From positions 1 to 64,000 of the forward strand of contig NZ_JBCNJT010000001.1 of NCBI RefSeq assembly GCF_039596395.1: DNA of 64,000 nucleotides, given 5' to 3'. Shown here in pieces: positions 18,295 to 27,226 of this stretch (position 1 is its first letter; each line of letters opens with the position of its first letter). A program made the position numbers and the translations under genes. The DNA is from Fluviicola sp. Its GTDB lineage: Bacteria > Bacteroidota > Bacteroidia > Flavobacteriales_D > Crocinitomicaceae. Below the pieces are notes generated by a model. It saw only the letters and a list, made by a program, of their open reading frames with translations. It was not told the DNA's origin and did not search any database.

Positions 18295-18489
18295 ATGGAT
18301 AAACGCAAAATACAAACGGGTTACTTTTTGCTTGGGTTACTTGGATTCGTTTTATTTAATTATCCGGTTATTAACCTGATGGAAGGAAAAGTTTGGTTGG
18401 GAATTCCGGCTTTGCTGATCTATTTCTGCGGGGTAGTGTTATGCATCAGTGTGGTCGGTTTTCTCATCGCCAAACGAAACAAAGAATGA
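18295..18489 (+). CDS. Two-TM small membrane protein next to the SSS-type kinase
   Basis: This 64-residue protein has two hydrophobic segments (about 9-27 and 36-57), a short loop EGKVWLG between them and a basic end (AKRNKE). Small two-span proteins of the DUF3311 kind often accompany sodium:solute symporters. This one has a similar size and place, but I cannot confirm the family. It lies between the porin and the kinase, separated from the latter by a hairpin at 18496-18576. Confidence 0.65.
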   Translation: MDKRKIQTGYFLLGLLGFVLFNYPVINLMEGKVWLGIPALLIYFCGVVLCISVVGFLIAKRNKE

Positions 18490-18495
18490 AAACAG

Positions 18496-18576
18496 GTTCA
18501 ATGATTTAAAAGTTAAAAAGTTCAATGAAATGCTTCGTTTAAACGTTTTGAACCCTTTTAACTCTTGAACTTTTTT
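18496..18576 (+). terminator. Long imperfect hairpin with T-tract between the two-TM gene and the kinase gene
   Basis: The left arm (about 18496-18515, with AAAGTTAAAAAGTTCAA words) pairs with the right arm (18548-18570, TTGAACCCTTTTAACTCTTGAAC). Six T residues follow at 18571-18576. It likely ends or attenuates transcription before the kinase gene. Confidence 0.65.
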
Positions 18577-18594
18577 CAGATAACTGAAAAATAA

Positions 18595-21264
18595 ATGAGC
18601 GGCTTATTAATTTTAGTCATAGTGGCGTATCTTGCAATGCTGTTTTTCGTGGCATACAGGATTGATGCGTCCACCAGGCTGAGATTACGGGTGGCCAATT
18701 CGCCTACGATCTATGCACTTTCACTGGCAGTTTATTGTACTGCATGGACTTTCTTCGGAAGTGTCGGCGGAGCTTCTGCTTACAATATCCAGTTTCTCAC
18801 CATCTACATAGGGCCAATCGTATTGATGCCCTTTTTGTGGTTTATCTACCGCAAGTTTATTCGTATTTCCAAAGTACAGGGAATCTCTTCCTTATCTGAC
18901 TTCATTGCTAACCGCTACGATAAAAGTATCGGATTGAACCGCCTGGTTGCTGTTTTGTTGATGCTTGGAATTATTCCTTACATCGCCCTTCAGATTACCG
19001 GGATCGATAAAGCGATCGAAACCATTGTGACCAATAACGGGACGGAGCAAAATGCCTGGCTGCGCTATGTGGATACCAGTTTGCTCGTAACGCTGGGTTT
19101 GGGGTATTTCATTATTATTTTTACTACCAAACGTTTTCAGGAAAAAGAGCAAAATACCGGTTTGGTGGGTGCTATAGCGCTTGAATCGATTGTGAAGCTG
19201 ATCGTCTTTTTATTCTTCGGGATTTACATAGTATGGTATGCCGGAGACAAGCCGGAGCTGTTTGCGGATTTCGATGCAGCCAAACTGAAATTGAACCCGA
19301 ATAACGATTACGGGCAGTGGTTCGGAATGATCTTTTTATCGGCACTGGCATTCCTGTTTTTGCCGCGCCAGTTTGAAATGGGGGTGGTTGCCGCGGCCAA
19401 TGAACGCAAGGTAAAACGTGCTATCTGGATGTTCCCCGTTTACCTGTTGTTGATCAATGTGTTTGTGATCCCGATTGCAATTATCGGCAATAACATGTTT
19501 GCTGAAAGCAGGATGAACCCGGATATGTACATGCTTTCCATTCCGATCCACCTGAACCAGGGCTGGATGGCTTTGCTGGTTTTATTGGGAGGTTTTTCTG
19601 CGGCCAGCGGGATGATCATTGTAGCTACACATGCCTTGAGTAAGATGGTTTCGAATGCGATCCTGATGCCCAGCTTCATCAATAACCGTTTTGTGCTCAA
19701 CCGCTTCAGGGACCGCAATCACCGAATTCCTGTTTTCTTTAGAAGACTGAGTATTTTCACCGTGCTTTTACTGGCTTATCTCTATCACAAGCTGGTTGTG
19801 GCTGATTTTACTCTGATTTCCATCGGGTTGGTTTCTTTTGTGGCGGTAGCGCAATTTGCACCTGCAATCCTGGGGGGAATTTTCTGGAAACTGGGAAACA
19901 AGTACGGTGCAATTATCGGGATTTCACTCGGGTTCTTTGTGTGGCTGATATTCCTGATCGGCCCTACTATTCTGAATGTGAATGTACATGGTTTGTTTGG
20001 TACCGGACAAAATCCGTTACGTCCCGAAGGTGATTTGATCACAACGGTCTTATTCTGGAGTTTGTTGCTGAATACACTGGGTTATACCGTGGGGTCGGTA
20101 CTGACCAGACAAACGGCTTTGGAGCAGAACCAGGCAACATTATATGTCGATATCATGAATTATTCCACAGACCTGGATTCGGGCGCTGTGTGGAAAGGGA
20201 AAGCGTTTTTCCCGGATATTAAATCCCTGTTGTCCCGCTTCCTGGGTGAAAAAAGAGTGACAGCCGAATTGAACCATTTTGCACAAAAGCAAGGGATTGA
20301 TCTGGCTGTGCAGGATGAATTGGATCCGCGCCTGATCGGTTATTCGGAAAAAATGCTGAGTTCGATTGTGGGAGCTTCTTCCGCAAAAATCCTGATCTCA
20401 TCGGTAGTGAAGGAAGAAAAATTGTCGATGGAAGACGTGGTAAATATCCTGGAAGAATCCCAGAAAATCATTGCCATCAACAAAGAGTTGCAGCAACGCA
20501 CCGATGAATTGAAACGTATGTCGGAAGCATTGAAACTCGCGAATGCCCGTATGAAAGAAAACGATTTGCTGAAGGACGAGTTCCTGTATACAGTTACGCA
20601 CGAAATGCGTACGCCTTTAACTTCGATCAAGGCAATGAGCGAATTGCTCTCGGATGAAGAAGATGCTATGCCGGAAGAAATCAAAAAGGAGTTCCTGAAT
20701 ACCATTCTGAAAGAATCGAACCGTATGACGCGTTTGATCTCGCAAGTGCTGGACCTGGAGAACTTTGAATCCGGAAAGCATCAGTTGATTATTGATAAAG
20801 TGGATATTTCGGAATTGATCCAGCATTGTTTGCAATCGCTGGACGGTGTGTTTAAGCAAAACAACATACAGGTGTGTATTGATGTTGAGGATTCGCTTCC
20901 GGAACTGTATGCGGATTCCGACAGGATAACCCAGGTTGTGTTGAATTTACTGGCAAATGCTGCCAAATATTGTGATAAAGAAAGCGGAAAAGTATGGGTT
21001 GACGTTGCGCGAAACGGTTCGGTGCTGCAGGTAAAAATTGCAGACAACGGCCCGGGAGTTATTCCGGAATTGCGCGAAATAATTTTTGAGAAGTTTTTCC
21101 AGGCAAAGAACCAAACCATGCGAAAACCGAAAGGAAGTGGTTTGGGGTTGGCAATTTCAAAAAAAATTATCCAACTTCACGAAGGGAAAATAGGTGTGAG
21201 CACCAATGAGCCGGAAGGTTCGGTATTTACATTCAGTATTCCTTTTACCCAGAACAGAGATTAG
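18595..21264 (+). CDS. CrbS-like sensor: SSS transporter domain, STAC domain, histidine kinase
   Basis: This 889-residue protein carries about 13 hydrophobic segments of a sodium:solute symporter (residues 1-520, with YCTAWTFFGSVGGASAYN early on). A STAC domain follows (543-622, SLLSRFLGEKR to LEESQKI), then a coiled coil and the kinase core. His669 in VTHEMRTPLTS is the phosphorylation site, with N box LLANAAKY, G1 DNGPGVIP and G2 GSGLGLAIS. In CrbS proteins of Gammaproteobacteria this design controls acs in response to acetate. The next genes here are a receiver protein and acs, so the same logic is likely. Whether the SSS part still transports is unknown. Confidence 0.9.
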   Translation: MSGLLILVIVAYLAMLFFVAYRIDASTRLRLRVANSPTIYALSLAVYCTAWTFFGSVGGASAYNIQFLTIYIGPIVLMPFLWFIYRKFIRISKVQGISSLSDFIANRYDKSIGLNRLVAVLLMLGIIPYIALQITGIDKAIETIVTNNGTEQNAWLRYVDTSLLVTLGLGYFIIIFTTKRFQEKEQNTGLVGAIALESIVKLIVFLFFGIYIVWYAGDKPELFADFDAAKLKLNPNNDYGQWFGMIFLSALAFLFLPRQFEMGVVAAANERKVKRAIWMFPVYLLLINVFVIPIAIIGNNMFAESRMNPDMYMLSIPIHLNQGWMALLVLLGGFSAASGMIIVATHALSKMVSNAILMPSFINNRFVLNRFRDRNHRIPVFFRRLSIFTVLLLAYLYHKLVVADFTLISIGLVSFVAVAQFAPAILGGIFWKLGNKYGAIIGISLGFFVWLIFLIGPTILNVNVHGLFGTGQNPLRPEGDLITTVLFWSLLLNTLGYTVGSVLTRQTALEQNQATLYVDIMNYSTDLDSGAVWKGKAFFPDIKSLLSRFLGEKRVTAELNHFAQKQGIDLAVQDELDPRLIGYSEKMLSSIVGASSAKILISSVVKEEKLSMEDVVNILEESQKIIAINKELQQRTDELKRMSEALKLANARMKENDLLKDEFLYTVTHEMRTPLTSIKAMSELLSDEEDAMPEEIKKEFLNTILKESNRMTRLISQVLDLENFESGKHQLIIDKVDISELIQHCLQSLDGVFKQNNIQVCIDVEDSLPELYADSDRITQVVLNLLANAAKYCDKESGKVWVDVARNGSVLQVKIADNGPGVIPELREIIFEKFFQAKNQTMRKPKGSGLGLAISKKIIQLHEGKIGVSTNEPEGSVFTFSIPFTQNRD

Positions 21265-21271
21265 AAAAGAA

Positions 21272-21643
21272 ATGATGGCAGGAAAGAAGATTTTAATAGT
21301 AGACGATGAGCCGAATATTGTGTTGTCGTTAGACTATTTAGTGAGGCGGAAAGGGTTTGTTCCATTGATTGCGCGAAACGGTACGGAAGCATTGAGCGCG
21401 GTAAATGAGCATGTCCCGGATTTAATTATCCTGGATATTATGATGCCCGATATTGACGGGTATGATGTGTGCCAGACCATTAAAAGTAACCCGGCATTCA
21501 ATCATACGAAGATCATTTTCCTTTCTGCAAAATCACGGCCTGAGGATATTTCCAAAGGGTTGAGCATGGGAGCCGACAAGTATGTCACAAAGCCCTTTAG
21601 CACCAAACAGTTGTTGGTAGAGATCATCGACTTGCTGAAATAA
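21272..21643 (+). CDS. Receiver-only response regulator
   Basis: Starting at ATG 21272 (7 bp after the kinase stop), the product is 123 residues and consists only of a receiver domain: the acidic pair Asp11-Asp12 in LIVDDEPN, phosphoacceptor Asp55 in LIILDIMMPD, Ser in IFLSAKS and Lys in YVTKPFS. The longer upstream frame from 21206 overlaps the kinase and is rejected. No DNA-binding or enzymatic output domain follows. It therefore cannot act like the LuxR-type CrbR and must signal by protein contact or phosphotransfer. It sits between the CrbS-like kinase and acs. Confidence 0.93.
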   Translation: MMAGKKILIVDDEPNIVLSLDYLVRRKGFVPLIARNGTEALSAVNEHVPDLIILDIMMPDIDGYDVCQTIKSNPAFNHTKIIFLSAKSRPEDISKGLSMGADKYVTKPFSTKQLLVEIIDLLK

Positions 21644-21667
21644 AAATCTGTAATAAAAACTGGAACT

Positions 21668-23572
21668 ATGAATAACATGCAAATTAAAACCTTGGAGGAG
21701 TATCATGAAAAGTATGCTCAAAGCGTCTCAAATCCGGAAGGGTTTTGGGAAGATATCGCCAATGAGTTTCAATGGATGAAAAAATGGGATAAGGTGCTGG
21801 AATGGAACTTTACCGAGCCGAATATCCAATGGTTTAAAGGCGCAAAGCTGAACATCACGGAAAATATGCTGGACCGGCACCTGGAAAAACGCGGAAACAA
21901 ACTGGCGTTGATCTGGGAACCGAATGACCCGAAACAGCGGTTTATACGATACACTTACCGGGAATTGTATGAGCATGTATGCCAGTTTGCAAATGCACTG
22001 AAAGCACAAGGTGTACAAAAAGGTGACCGTGTGTGTATCTATATGCCCATGATTTCCGAACTGGCAATTGCTGTGATGGCATGTGCGCGTATCGGAGCAA
22101 TACATTCGGTGGTTTTTGCGGGGTTTTCGGCAACGGCACTGGCAGACCGTATTGAAGATGCTCAGGCAAAATTGGTCATAACATCCGACGGGTTGAACCG
22201 TGGTCCCAAGCAGATTCCTGTAAAACGCGTTGTTGACGAGGCATTGGAAAATGTGAAATGCGTGGAGAAGGTCATTGTTTTTGATTGCCTGGGCTGGCTT
22301 CCGCATATGCAGGAAGGTCGCGATATCTGGTGGTCAGATGCTGTTGCCGGACAGGAAAAGAAATGTGCTCCGGAACCGATGGATGCGGAAGATCCGCTCT
22401 TCATTCTCTATACTTCCGGTTCTACCGGAAAACCAAAAGGAGTGGTCCATACCTGTGGCGGCTACATGGTTTATACTGCTTACTCGTTCCAAAATGTGTA
22501 TCAATACGAAGAAAGTGACGTGTTTTGGTGTACGGCGGATATCGGCTGGATCACCGGACATTCTTACATTGTTTACGGGCCATTATTGAGCGGTGCAACG
22601 ACAGTGATGTTCGAAGGAGTTCCTACTTACCCGGATGCCGGTCGCTTCTGGCAGGTAATCGATAAATACGGAGTGAACCAGTTCTTGACTGCCCCGACTG
22701 CTATTCGTGCGCTAATGGCCTGCGGGGAAGACCACGTGCTTTCTTATAGTCTGGATTCGCTGAAGGTGATCGGAACGGTTGGTGAGCCGATCAACGAAGA
22801 AGCCTGGAAATGGTATCATTTGCATGTCGGGAAAGGACGCTGTCCGGTGGTTGACAACTGGTGGCAAACGGAAACCGGCGGGATTATGATCTCGGGAATC
22901 GGGAATATTTCTCCTCAGAAACCGACTTTTGCAGGATATCCGTTGCCGGGAATTCAGCCGGTGCTTTTGAACCAGGAAGGAAAAGAAATCGAAGGACCGA
23001 ACGAAGAAGGGTATCTGTGTATCAAATTCCCGTGGCCGTCTATTCTCCGCACAACTTATGGAGATCACGAGCGCTGTCGCATCAATTATTTCTCACATTA
23101 CGACGGGTACTATTTTACCGGTGACGGTGCAAAGCGCGATGAAAACGGTATGTACCGCATTATCGGGCGCATCGATGACGTGATCAATGTTTCGGGGCAC
23201 CGTTTCGGGACTGCTGAGATCGAGAATGCGATCAATACGAATAAACTGGTTGTTGAATCTGCGGTAGTCGGTTATCCGCATCCGGTGAAAGGCCAGTCGA
23301 TCTATGCGTTTGTGGTTTGTGAGAACGAAGTTCCTGCCGATCAACAGGATCAGGCGAGAGGTGAGATTGTGGAGTCAGTTGTGGCGGAAATTGGTAAGAT
23401 CGCCATTCCGGAGAAGATCCAATTTGTTTCCGGTTTGCCAAAAACACGTTCCGGCAAGATCATGCGCCGTATCCTGCGTAAAATTGCTGAAGGCGATACC
23501 AGTAGTCTGGGCGATACCTCTACGCTCCTGGATCCGTTGGTGGTGGATGAGATCGTGGAGAATGCGTTGTAA
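21668..23572 (+). CDS. acs: Acetyl-CoA synthetase
   Basis: This 634-residue AMP-forming ligase makes acetyl-CoA from acetate, ATP and CoA. The P-loop motif YTSGSTGKPKGV is at about 248-259. The TGD motif is in YYFTGDGAKRD and the hinge in GRIDDVINVSGHR. The C-terminal PKTRSGKIMRRILRK carries Lys597, the residue acetylated by Pat/CobB-type control in this family. Length and order are typical. It follows the receiver gene by 24 bp and ends at a strong terminator. The kinase, receiver and acs arrangement points to acetate-responsive control. Confidence 0.96.
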   Translation: MNNMQIKTLEEYHEKYAQSVSNPEGFWEDIANEFQWMKKWDKVLEWNFTEPNIQWFKGAKLNITENMLDRHLEKRGNKLALIWEPNDPKQRFIRYTYRELYEHVCQFANALKAQGVQKGDRVCIYMPMISELAIAVMACARIGAIHSVVFAGFSATALADRIEDAQAKLVITSDGLNRGPKQIPVKRVVDEALENVKCVEKVIVFDCLGWLPHMQEGRDIWWSDAVAGQEKKCAPEPMDAEDPLFILYTSGSTGKPKGVVHTCGGYMVYTAYSFQNVYQYEESDVFWCTADIGWITGHSYIVYGPLLSGATTVMFEGVPTYPDAGRFWQVIDKYGVNQFLTAPTAIRALMACGEDHVLSYSLDSLKVIGTVGEPINEEAWKWYHLHVGKGRCPVVDNWWQTETGGIMISGIGNISPQKPTFAGYPLPGIQPVLLNQEGKEIEGPNEEGYLCIKFPWPSILRTTYGDHERCRINYFSHYDGYYFTGDGAKRDENGMYRIIGRIDDVINVSGHRFGTAEIENAINTNKLVVESAVVGYPHPVKGQSIYAFVVCENEVPADQQDQARGEIVESVVAEIGKIAIPEKIQFVSGLPKTRSGKIMRRILRKIAEGDTSSLGDTSTLLDPLVVDEIVENAL

Positions 23573-23595
23573 ATATTGACAGAATAAAAATCGGT

Positions 23596-23628
23596 ATCCC
23601 GGTCCGCAGCTGCGGATCGGGATTTTTT
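23596..23628 (+). terminator. Rho-independent terminator of acs
   Basis: ATCCCGGTCCGCA and TGCGGATCGGGAT (23596-23623) form a 13-bp stem with one G-U pair and a 2-nt centre. Five to six T residues follow. Confidence 0.93.
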
Positions 23629-23672
23629 GTTTAAAAGCAAATGTAGCATGGTAGCGCGGTAAGAATTGAGTC

Positions 23673-23709
23673 AAAAAAAACGCTTCTCCACCTAAGTGAA
23701 AAAGCGTTT
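23673..23709 (-). terminator. Terminator of the MFS/small membrane protein operon
   Basis: On the minus strand, AAACGCTT (23709-23702) pairs with AAGCGTTT (23685-23678) and a run of T follows (23677-23673). Confidence 0.88.
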
Positions 23710-23735
23710 CCTTGGTTAAACATGTAAATAATCAG

Positions 23736-23957
23736 CTATTCGTCATCGTATTCGCCTTTCAAAGCGTAAACCCCGAAAATAGCCAATCCCAAAACAATCA
23801 GCGGAGTAAGGATAAAGAGAATGATGATTCCGAATACCAGATCGTCCTGGCTTCCGGTTGAGAACTTGGGAATTCCGAATTTCACAATGCAGAAGTATGC
23901 GGAGAGAGCAGCCAGTAATAACCAGATAACTCCTAAAATGCGTTTGAAAATATTCAT
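23736..23957 (-). CDS. Small two-TM protein accompanying the MFS carrier (DUF6814-like)
   Basis: This 73-residue protein has two membrane spans (about 5-24 and 43-64), a conserved-looking central turn (GIPKFSTGSQDD) and an acidic tail (EYDDE). From memory this resembles DUF6814, a family found beside MFS carriers in Bacteroidota; the match was not searched. It lies 14 bp downstream of the carrier gene in the same operon and could be an accessory subunit. Confidence 0.7.
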   Translation of the reverse strand: MNIFKRILGVIWLLLAALSAYFCIVKFGIPKFSTGSQDDLVFGIIILFILTPLIVLGLAIFGVYALKGEYDDE

Positions 23958-23971
23958 AGTCGTATTTTTAA

Positions 23972-25516
23972 TTAGTTAATACTTACTTGTTCCGGTTTTT
24001 TGTCTTTCACGTAGATCAATCCGATTACAAAGCTTACTGCCGCGATGATGATCGGATACCACAATCCGTCCAGGTAGAACTCTGCGTTGCCGGTTTCTTT
24101 GGATTGTGTTACCAGGTAAGTGGAAATCGCAGGAAGCAGTCCGCCGAAAATCCCGTTCCCGATATGATAGGGCAACGACATGGAAGTGTAGCGGATCTGT
24201 ACCGGGAACATTTCTACCAGGAAGGCTGCAATCGGACCGTAAACCATCGTAACGAAAATGACCTGTATGAAAACCAAGAAGGTCAGGAACCATTTGTCGG
24301 AGCTTGGAATCGTAGTCGCTATTTTTGTATCGATGCGCGGTTTTCCTTTTGCCAGGATGACTTCTCCGGATTCATTTAAATGAACGGTTTTCTTTTGATT
24401 CCAAACAGTTCCGTCGGAATAGGTCGTGGTAGTGATGTAAAGGGAATCTGTCCCTTCTGCCACAACAGTTGCTGAAGCTTCGGTGCTGGAGGAAACAATG
24501 AGTTCTTTTTTGTTTTCCACGTTTGTGCGCTCATACATCAGGCGGTAGATCGGCCGGTAACAGATAATTGCCAGAAGCATACCTGCGAGCATGATCTTTT
24601 TTCGTCCGATTTTATCCGACATCCATCCGAATACCACGAAGAACGGTGTTCCGATCAGCAATGCGATTCCCATCAGGGTGTCCACTTGCTGGGCATCAAT
24701 ATTCATCACTGTTTTGAGGAAACTCATAGCGTAAAACTGCCCGGTATACCAGACAACGCCTTGTCCCATAGCTACACCGAACAGGGCGAGCAAAACGAAT
24801 TTGAAATTCAGTTTGTTCCCGAAGCTTTCTTTCAGCGGGTTTTTGGAGATTTTCCCTTCGCTTTTTGCTTTTGCAAATTCAGGGGATTCGTGCATTTTCT
24901 TCCGGATGAGGTAAGAAACAGCGACCATCAGGATGGAAACCCAGAACGGAACGCGCCATCCCCAGCTATCGAACTGTTCCTCGCTCAAAACAGCACGTGT
25001 AACCAGGATTACCATCAGGGAAACGAATAGTCCGAAAGTGGCTGTAGTTTGAATCCAGGAGGTCCAGTAGCCACGTTGATTGTTAGGCGAATGTTCTGCC
25101 ACATAGGTTGCTGCTCCGCCGTATTCTCCGCCCAGAGCGAGTCCCTGGAGCAAACGGAGCAATAAGATCAGGATCGGGGCGAATACGCCGATACTTTCGT
25201 AAGATGGGATACAGCCGATTAAGAAAGTTGCTCCACCCATTAGAAGTAGTGTGACCATGAACGTATATTTCCGTCCGATCAAATCTCCTAAACGGCCGAA
25301 GAACAAGGCTCCGAACGGTCGAACGACGAAACCTGCAGCGAAAGTTGCCAAGGTGGATAAAAATGCGGCAACCGGATTGTCGGCCGGGAAGAATTTGGTA
25401 GAAATGACGACTGCCAGGCTTCCGAAGATGTAGAAATCGTACCACTCAATGAGTGTTCCGACAGAAGAAGCGGAAATGACTTTCCAGATTCCTTTGGTAG
25501 ATGTATTGTTACTCAT
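23972..25516 (-). CDS. MHS-type MFS carrier (metabolite:H+ symporter family)
   Basis: This 514-residue protein has 12 predicted spans. It shows the MHS signatures GTLIEWYDFYIFGSLA at the N-terminus, GRLGDLIGRKYTF in loop 2-3 and LLRLLQGLALGGEYGGAATYVAEHSP before span 5. The second MFS loop motif is GWMSDKIGRKKIM. Between spans 8 and 9 there is an unusual hydrophilic insert of about 75 residues (about 330-405, rich in Ser, Thr and Val) that should face one side of the membrane. MHS carriers move organic acids such as ketoglutarate, citrate or proline. Convergence with acs suggests a carboxylate substrate, which is inferred. The downstream small membrane protein is in the same operon. Confidence 0.9.
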   Translation of the reverse strand: MSNNTSTKGIWKVISASSVGTLIEWYDFYIFGSLAVVISTKFFPADNPVAAFLSTLATFAAGFVVRPFGALFFGRLGDLIGRKYTFMVTLLLMGGATFLIGCIPSYESIGVFAPILILLLRLLQGLALGGEYGGAATYVAEHSPNNQRGYWTSWIQTTATFGLFVSLMVILVTRAVLSEEQFDSWGWRVPFWVSILMVAVSYLIRKKMHESPEFAKAKSEGKISKNPLKESFGNKLNFKFVLLALFGVAMGQGVVWYTGQFYAMSFLKTVMNIDAQQVDTLMGIALLIGTPFFVVFGWMSDKIGRKKIMLAGMLLAIICYRPIYRLMYERTNVENKKELIVSSSTEASATVVAEGTDSLYITTTTYSDGTVWNQKKTVHLNESGEVILAKGKPRIDTKIATTIPSSDKWFLTFLVFIQVIFVTMVYGPIAAFLVEMFPVQIRYTSMSLPYHIGNGIFGGLLPAISTYLVTQSKETGNAEFYLDGLWYPIIIAAVSFVIGLIYVKDKKPEQVSIN

Positions 25517-25658
25517 GTCCTTTCGAATTACAGTTTAATAAGTTCGTAGCAAAACAACTGTGGAGTTCCGGAAGCTCGCTCGTTGTTTTCGTTTGACCAA
25601 TATTCCGTAATTCAGGCTAAAGTATAAAAAGAGTTATATATTTTTGTAAACACTATAG

Positions 25659-26078
25659 TTAATCCCGGAACCGCTCCCATTTGATGAGCATGAATTTGTC
25701 TCCCAATTCGGTGATGATCATTCCTGCTCCTGTCAAAAATTCCTTATTCTTCAATTGTTCTACCAGTTCCTGATGAGTGATGATGCGGTAAGTCGGGTGA
25801 TACATTCCGTCGTTTAAGCGCTTGATTTTGTAGTGTCTGACCCAATTGGAAACCGTCACGTGCGATACGCCGATGATCCGTTCTATTTCCCGATAGCTTA
25901 ATCCTTCCAGGTATAATTGAAGTGCCTTGGTGATGTAGTAATCATCGATTTTCTTCCCGATCTTATCCACGGTAAAGTTGTAAGAACATTGTTTGCAGGT
26001 ATATCGCTGGCGATTGTTTACAATTCCGCTTTTGATGATTTTCGGGCTTCTGCACTTCGGACAGCTTTCAATTTTCAT
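25659..26078 (-). CDS. InsA-like zinc-ribbon/HTH protein, probably a domesticated regulator
   Basis: This 139-residue protein starts with CPKCRSPKIIKSGI and TCKQCSYNF, a four-Cys zinc ribbon as in IS1-type InsA. A helix-turn-helix follows (LYLEGLSYREIERIIGVSHVTVSNWVRHY, about 55-84) and then a C-terminal extension of about 50 residues (ITELGDKFMLIKWERFRD) not found in transposase. No InsB-like catalytic frame follows and no terminal inverted repeats are seen, so it is not an active element. It sits just upstream of the MFS operon on the same strand and could regulate it. Confidence 0.72.
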   Translation of the reverse strand: MKIESCPKCRSPKIIKSGIVNNRQRYTCKQCSYNFTVDKIGKKIDDYYITKALQLYLEGLSYREIERIIGVSHVTVSNWVRHYKIKRLNDGMYHPTYRIITHQELVEQLKNKEFLTGAGMIITELGDKFMLIKWERFRD

Positions 26079-26158
26079 CGGATGCTATTTTATTTTTGCA
26101 TAAATATAGTATTTTAGCGATATGATAGCAATTTTAAATGCAAAAGTATTGACTGTTA

Positions 26159-27226
26159 TTAATTTATCCAAAGTGAAAGGTCTAATGTTTTTCCTGTTCT
26201 TCTTCTGAAATTTGCATGTGCGATGGCAATTCCAACACTTGATAATTCGAAATTTTTAAATGCAGATTTATCCAGGATATCAAAGAGTTTAAGCATACAT
26301 GGATTTGTTTTGACAAGTAAGTCTTTCACTTCGTTAGTGGTCATTGTGAAGTCTCTAAAAAATCGCTTTATCTTATCTTCCACGTCAAAAGTTACTTTTA
26401 AATCGTTTAATGCCTCGTTAAGGTCAAATTCATTTAAAAAGCCAACTTGAAGTAACTCATTGTTGTGCAGGCATGGGACAAATAAATGTTCAAATTGATC
26501 GAAATCATTGATCTGTTGTAAAATGACTTCTCTTTCTATTCCTTTGGAGAACAGTCCCTGATAATTTCTTATCCATTTTTTCAGCCAACCCTTCATTAAA
26601 TTACTGTGTGGAGGAGTTTTAATGCTGCCACAACGCTGGAATTCCAAGTAATTGTATTGTCCGATGTCGGAGAACAAGTTTTCTGTAAATGGCTCAATAT
26701 TTTCCTGGATTAGTTGACTCAGTTGATGAAAGTTTTCAAGGTCTAAATTGACAGTTCTCAATAAAATAAAGTTTAATGTAATTACATCTAATTGAGAAAT
26801 GGTAAGCGAAGGAACAATTTTTAATGATTCGTTCAAAACTAATTGAAGCATGTTTCTTGCTGGAGTTTGGGCTCTTTCAATAAGTATATCAACTAATAGG
26901 TCACCCAGATCGTTATCGCCGGATTTTGCAAATTCTTTTTGTGTTGTAAATAATGCGTCCTGGAGTGCAGGATCTTTAAATGCTTCTATTAATTCTGGGT
27001 TTTTACCATTTAAAACGGTTAAGAATTTATCCGTTATTTCGGTTGCCCGTTTTTGCGCAATTTCCGCCGCTTCATTTTTAAGCTGGATAAAGTTTTCTTT
27101 AAACAAATCCAGAAATATTTCTTTTACATCTGAATAGGAAAGACCATTGTGAATAGTAATGTTTTGGCCCTGGAAATTTGTTGACTTTTCTCCTCCTTCC
27201 TGGCTTAGGTTTTTATCGTTAATCAT
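26159..27226 (-). CDS. Unknown protein resembling the LPO_1073/Vpar_1526 family
   Basis: This 355-residue cytoplasmic protein is A+T rich. After an N-terminal motif (KSTNFQGQNITIHNG, residues 14-28) comes SYSDVKEIFLDLFKENF and then a long, mostly helical body (EIAQKRATEITDKF; LGDLLVDILIERAQTPARNMLQLVLNESL; LQVGFLNEF). From memory the start and the RNMLQLVLNES block fit the LPO_1073/Vpar_1526 family of unknown function; this was not searched. No catalytic motif is visible. Its start overlaps the end of the two-TM gene by 8 bp, so the pair is co-translated. Base composition and isolation between unrelated operons suggest acquisition. Confidence 0.65.
   Translation of the reverse strand: MINDKNLSQEGGEKSTNFQGQNITIHNGLSYSDVKEIFLDLFKENFIQLKNEAAEIAQKRATEITDKFLTVLNGKNPELIEAFKDPALQDALFTTQKEFAKSGDNDLGDLLVDILIERAQTPARNMLQLVLNESLKIVPSLTISQLDVITLNFILLRTVNLDLENFHQLSQLIQENIEPFTENLFSDIGQYNYLEFQRCGSIKTPPHSNLMKGWLKKWIRNYQGLFSKGIEREVILQQINDFDQFEHLFVPCLHNNELLQVGFLNEFDLNEALNDLKVTFDVEDKIKRFFRDFTMTTNEVKDLLVKTNPCMLKLFDILDKSAFKNFELSSVGIAIAHANFRRRTGKTLDLSLWIN

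Noticed and set aside
25659-26078. IS1-type insertion sequence
   Set aside because: Only the InsA-like part is present. There is no InsB, no terminal inverted repeats and no target duplication.
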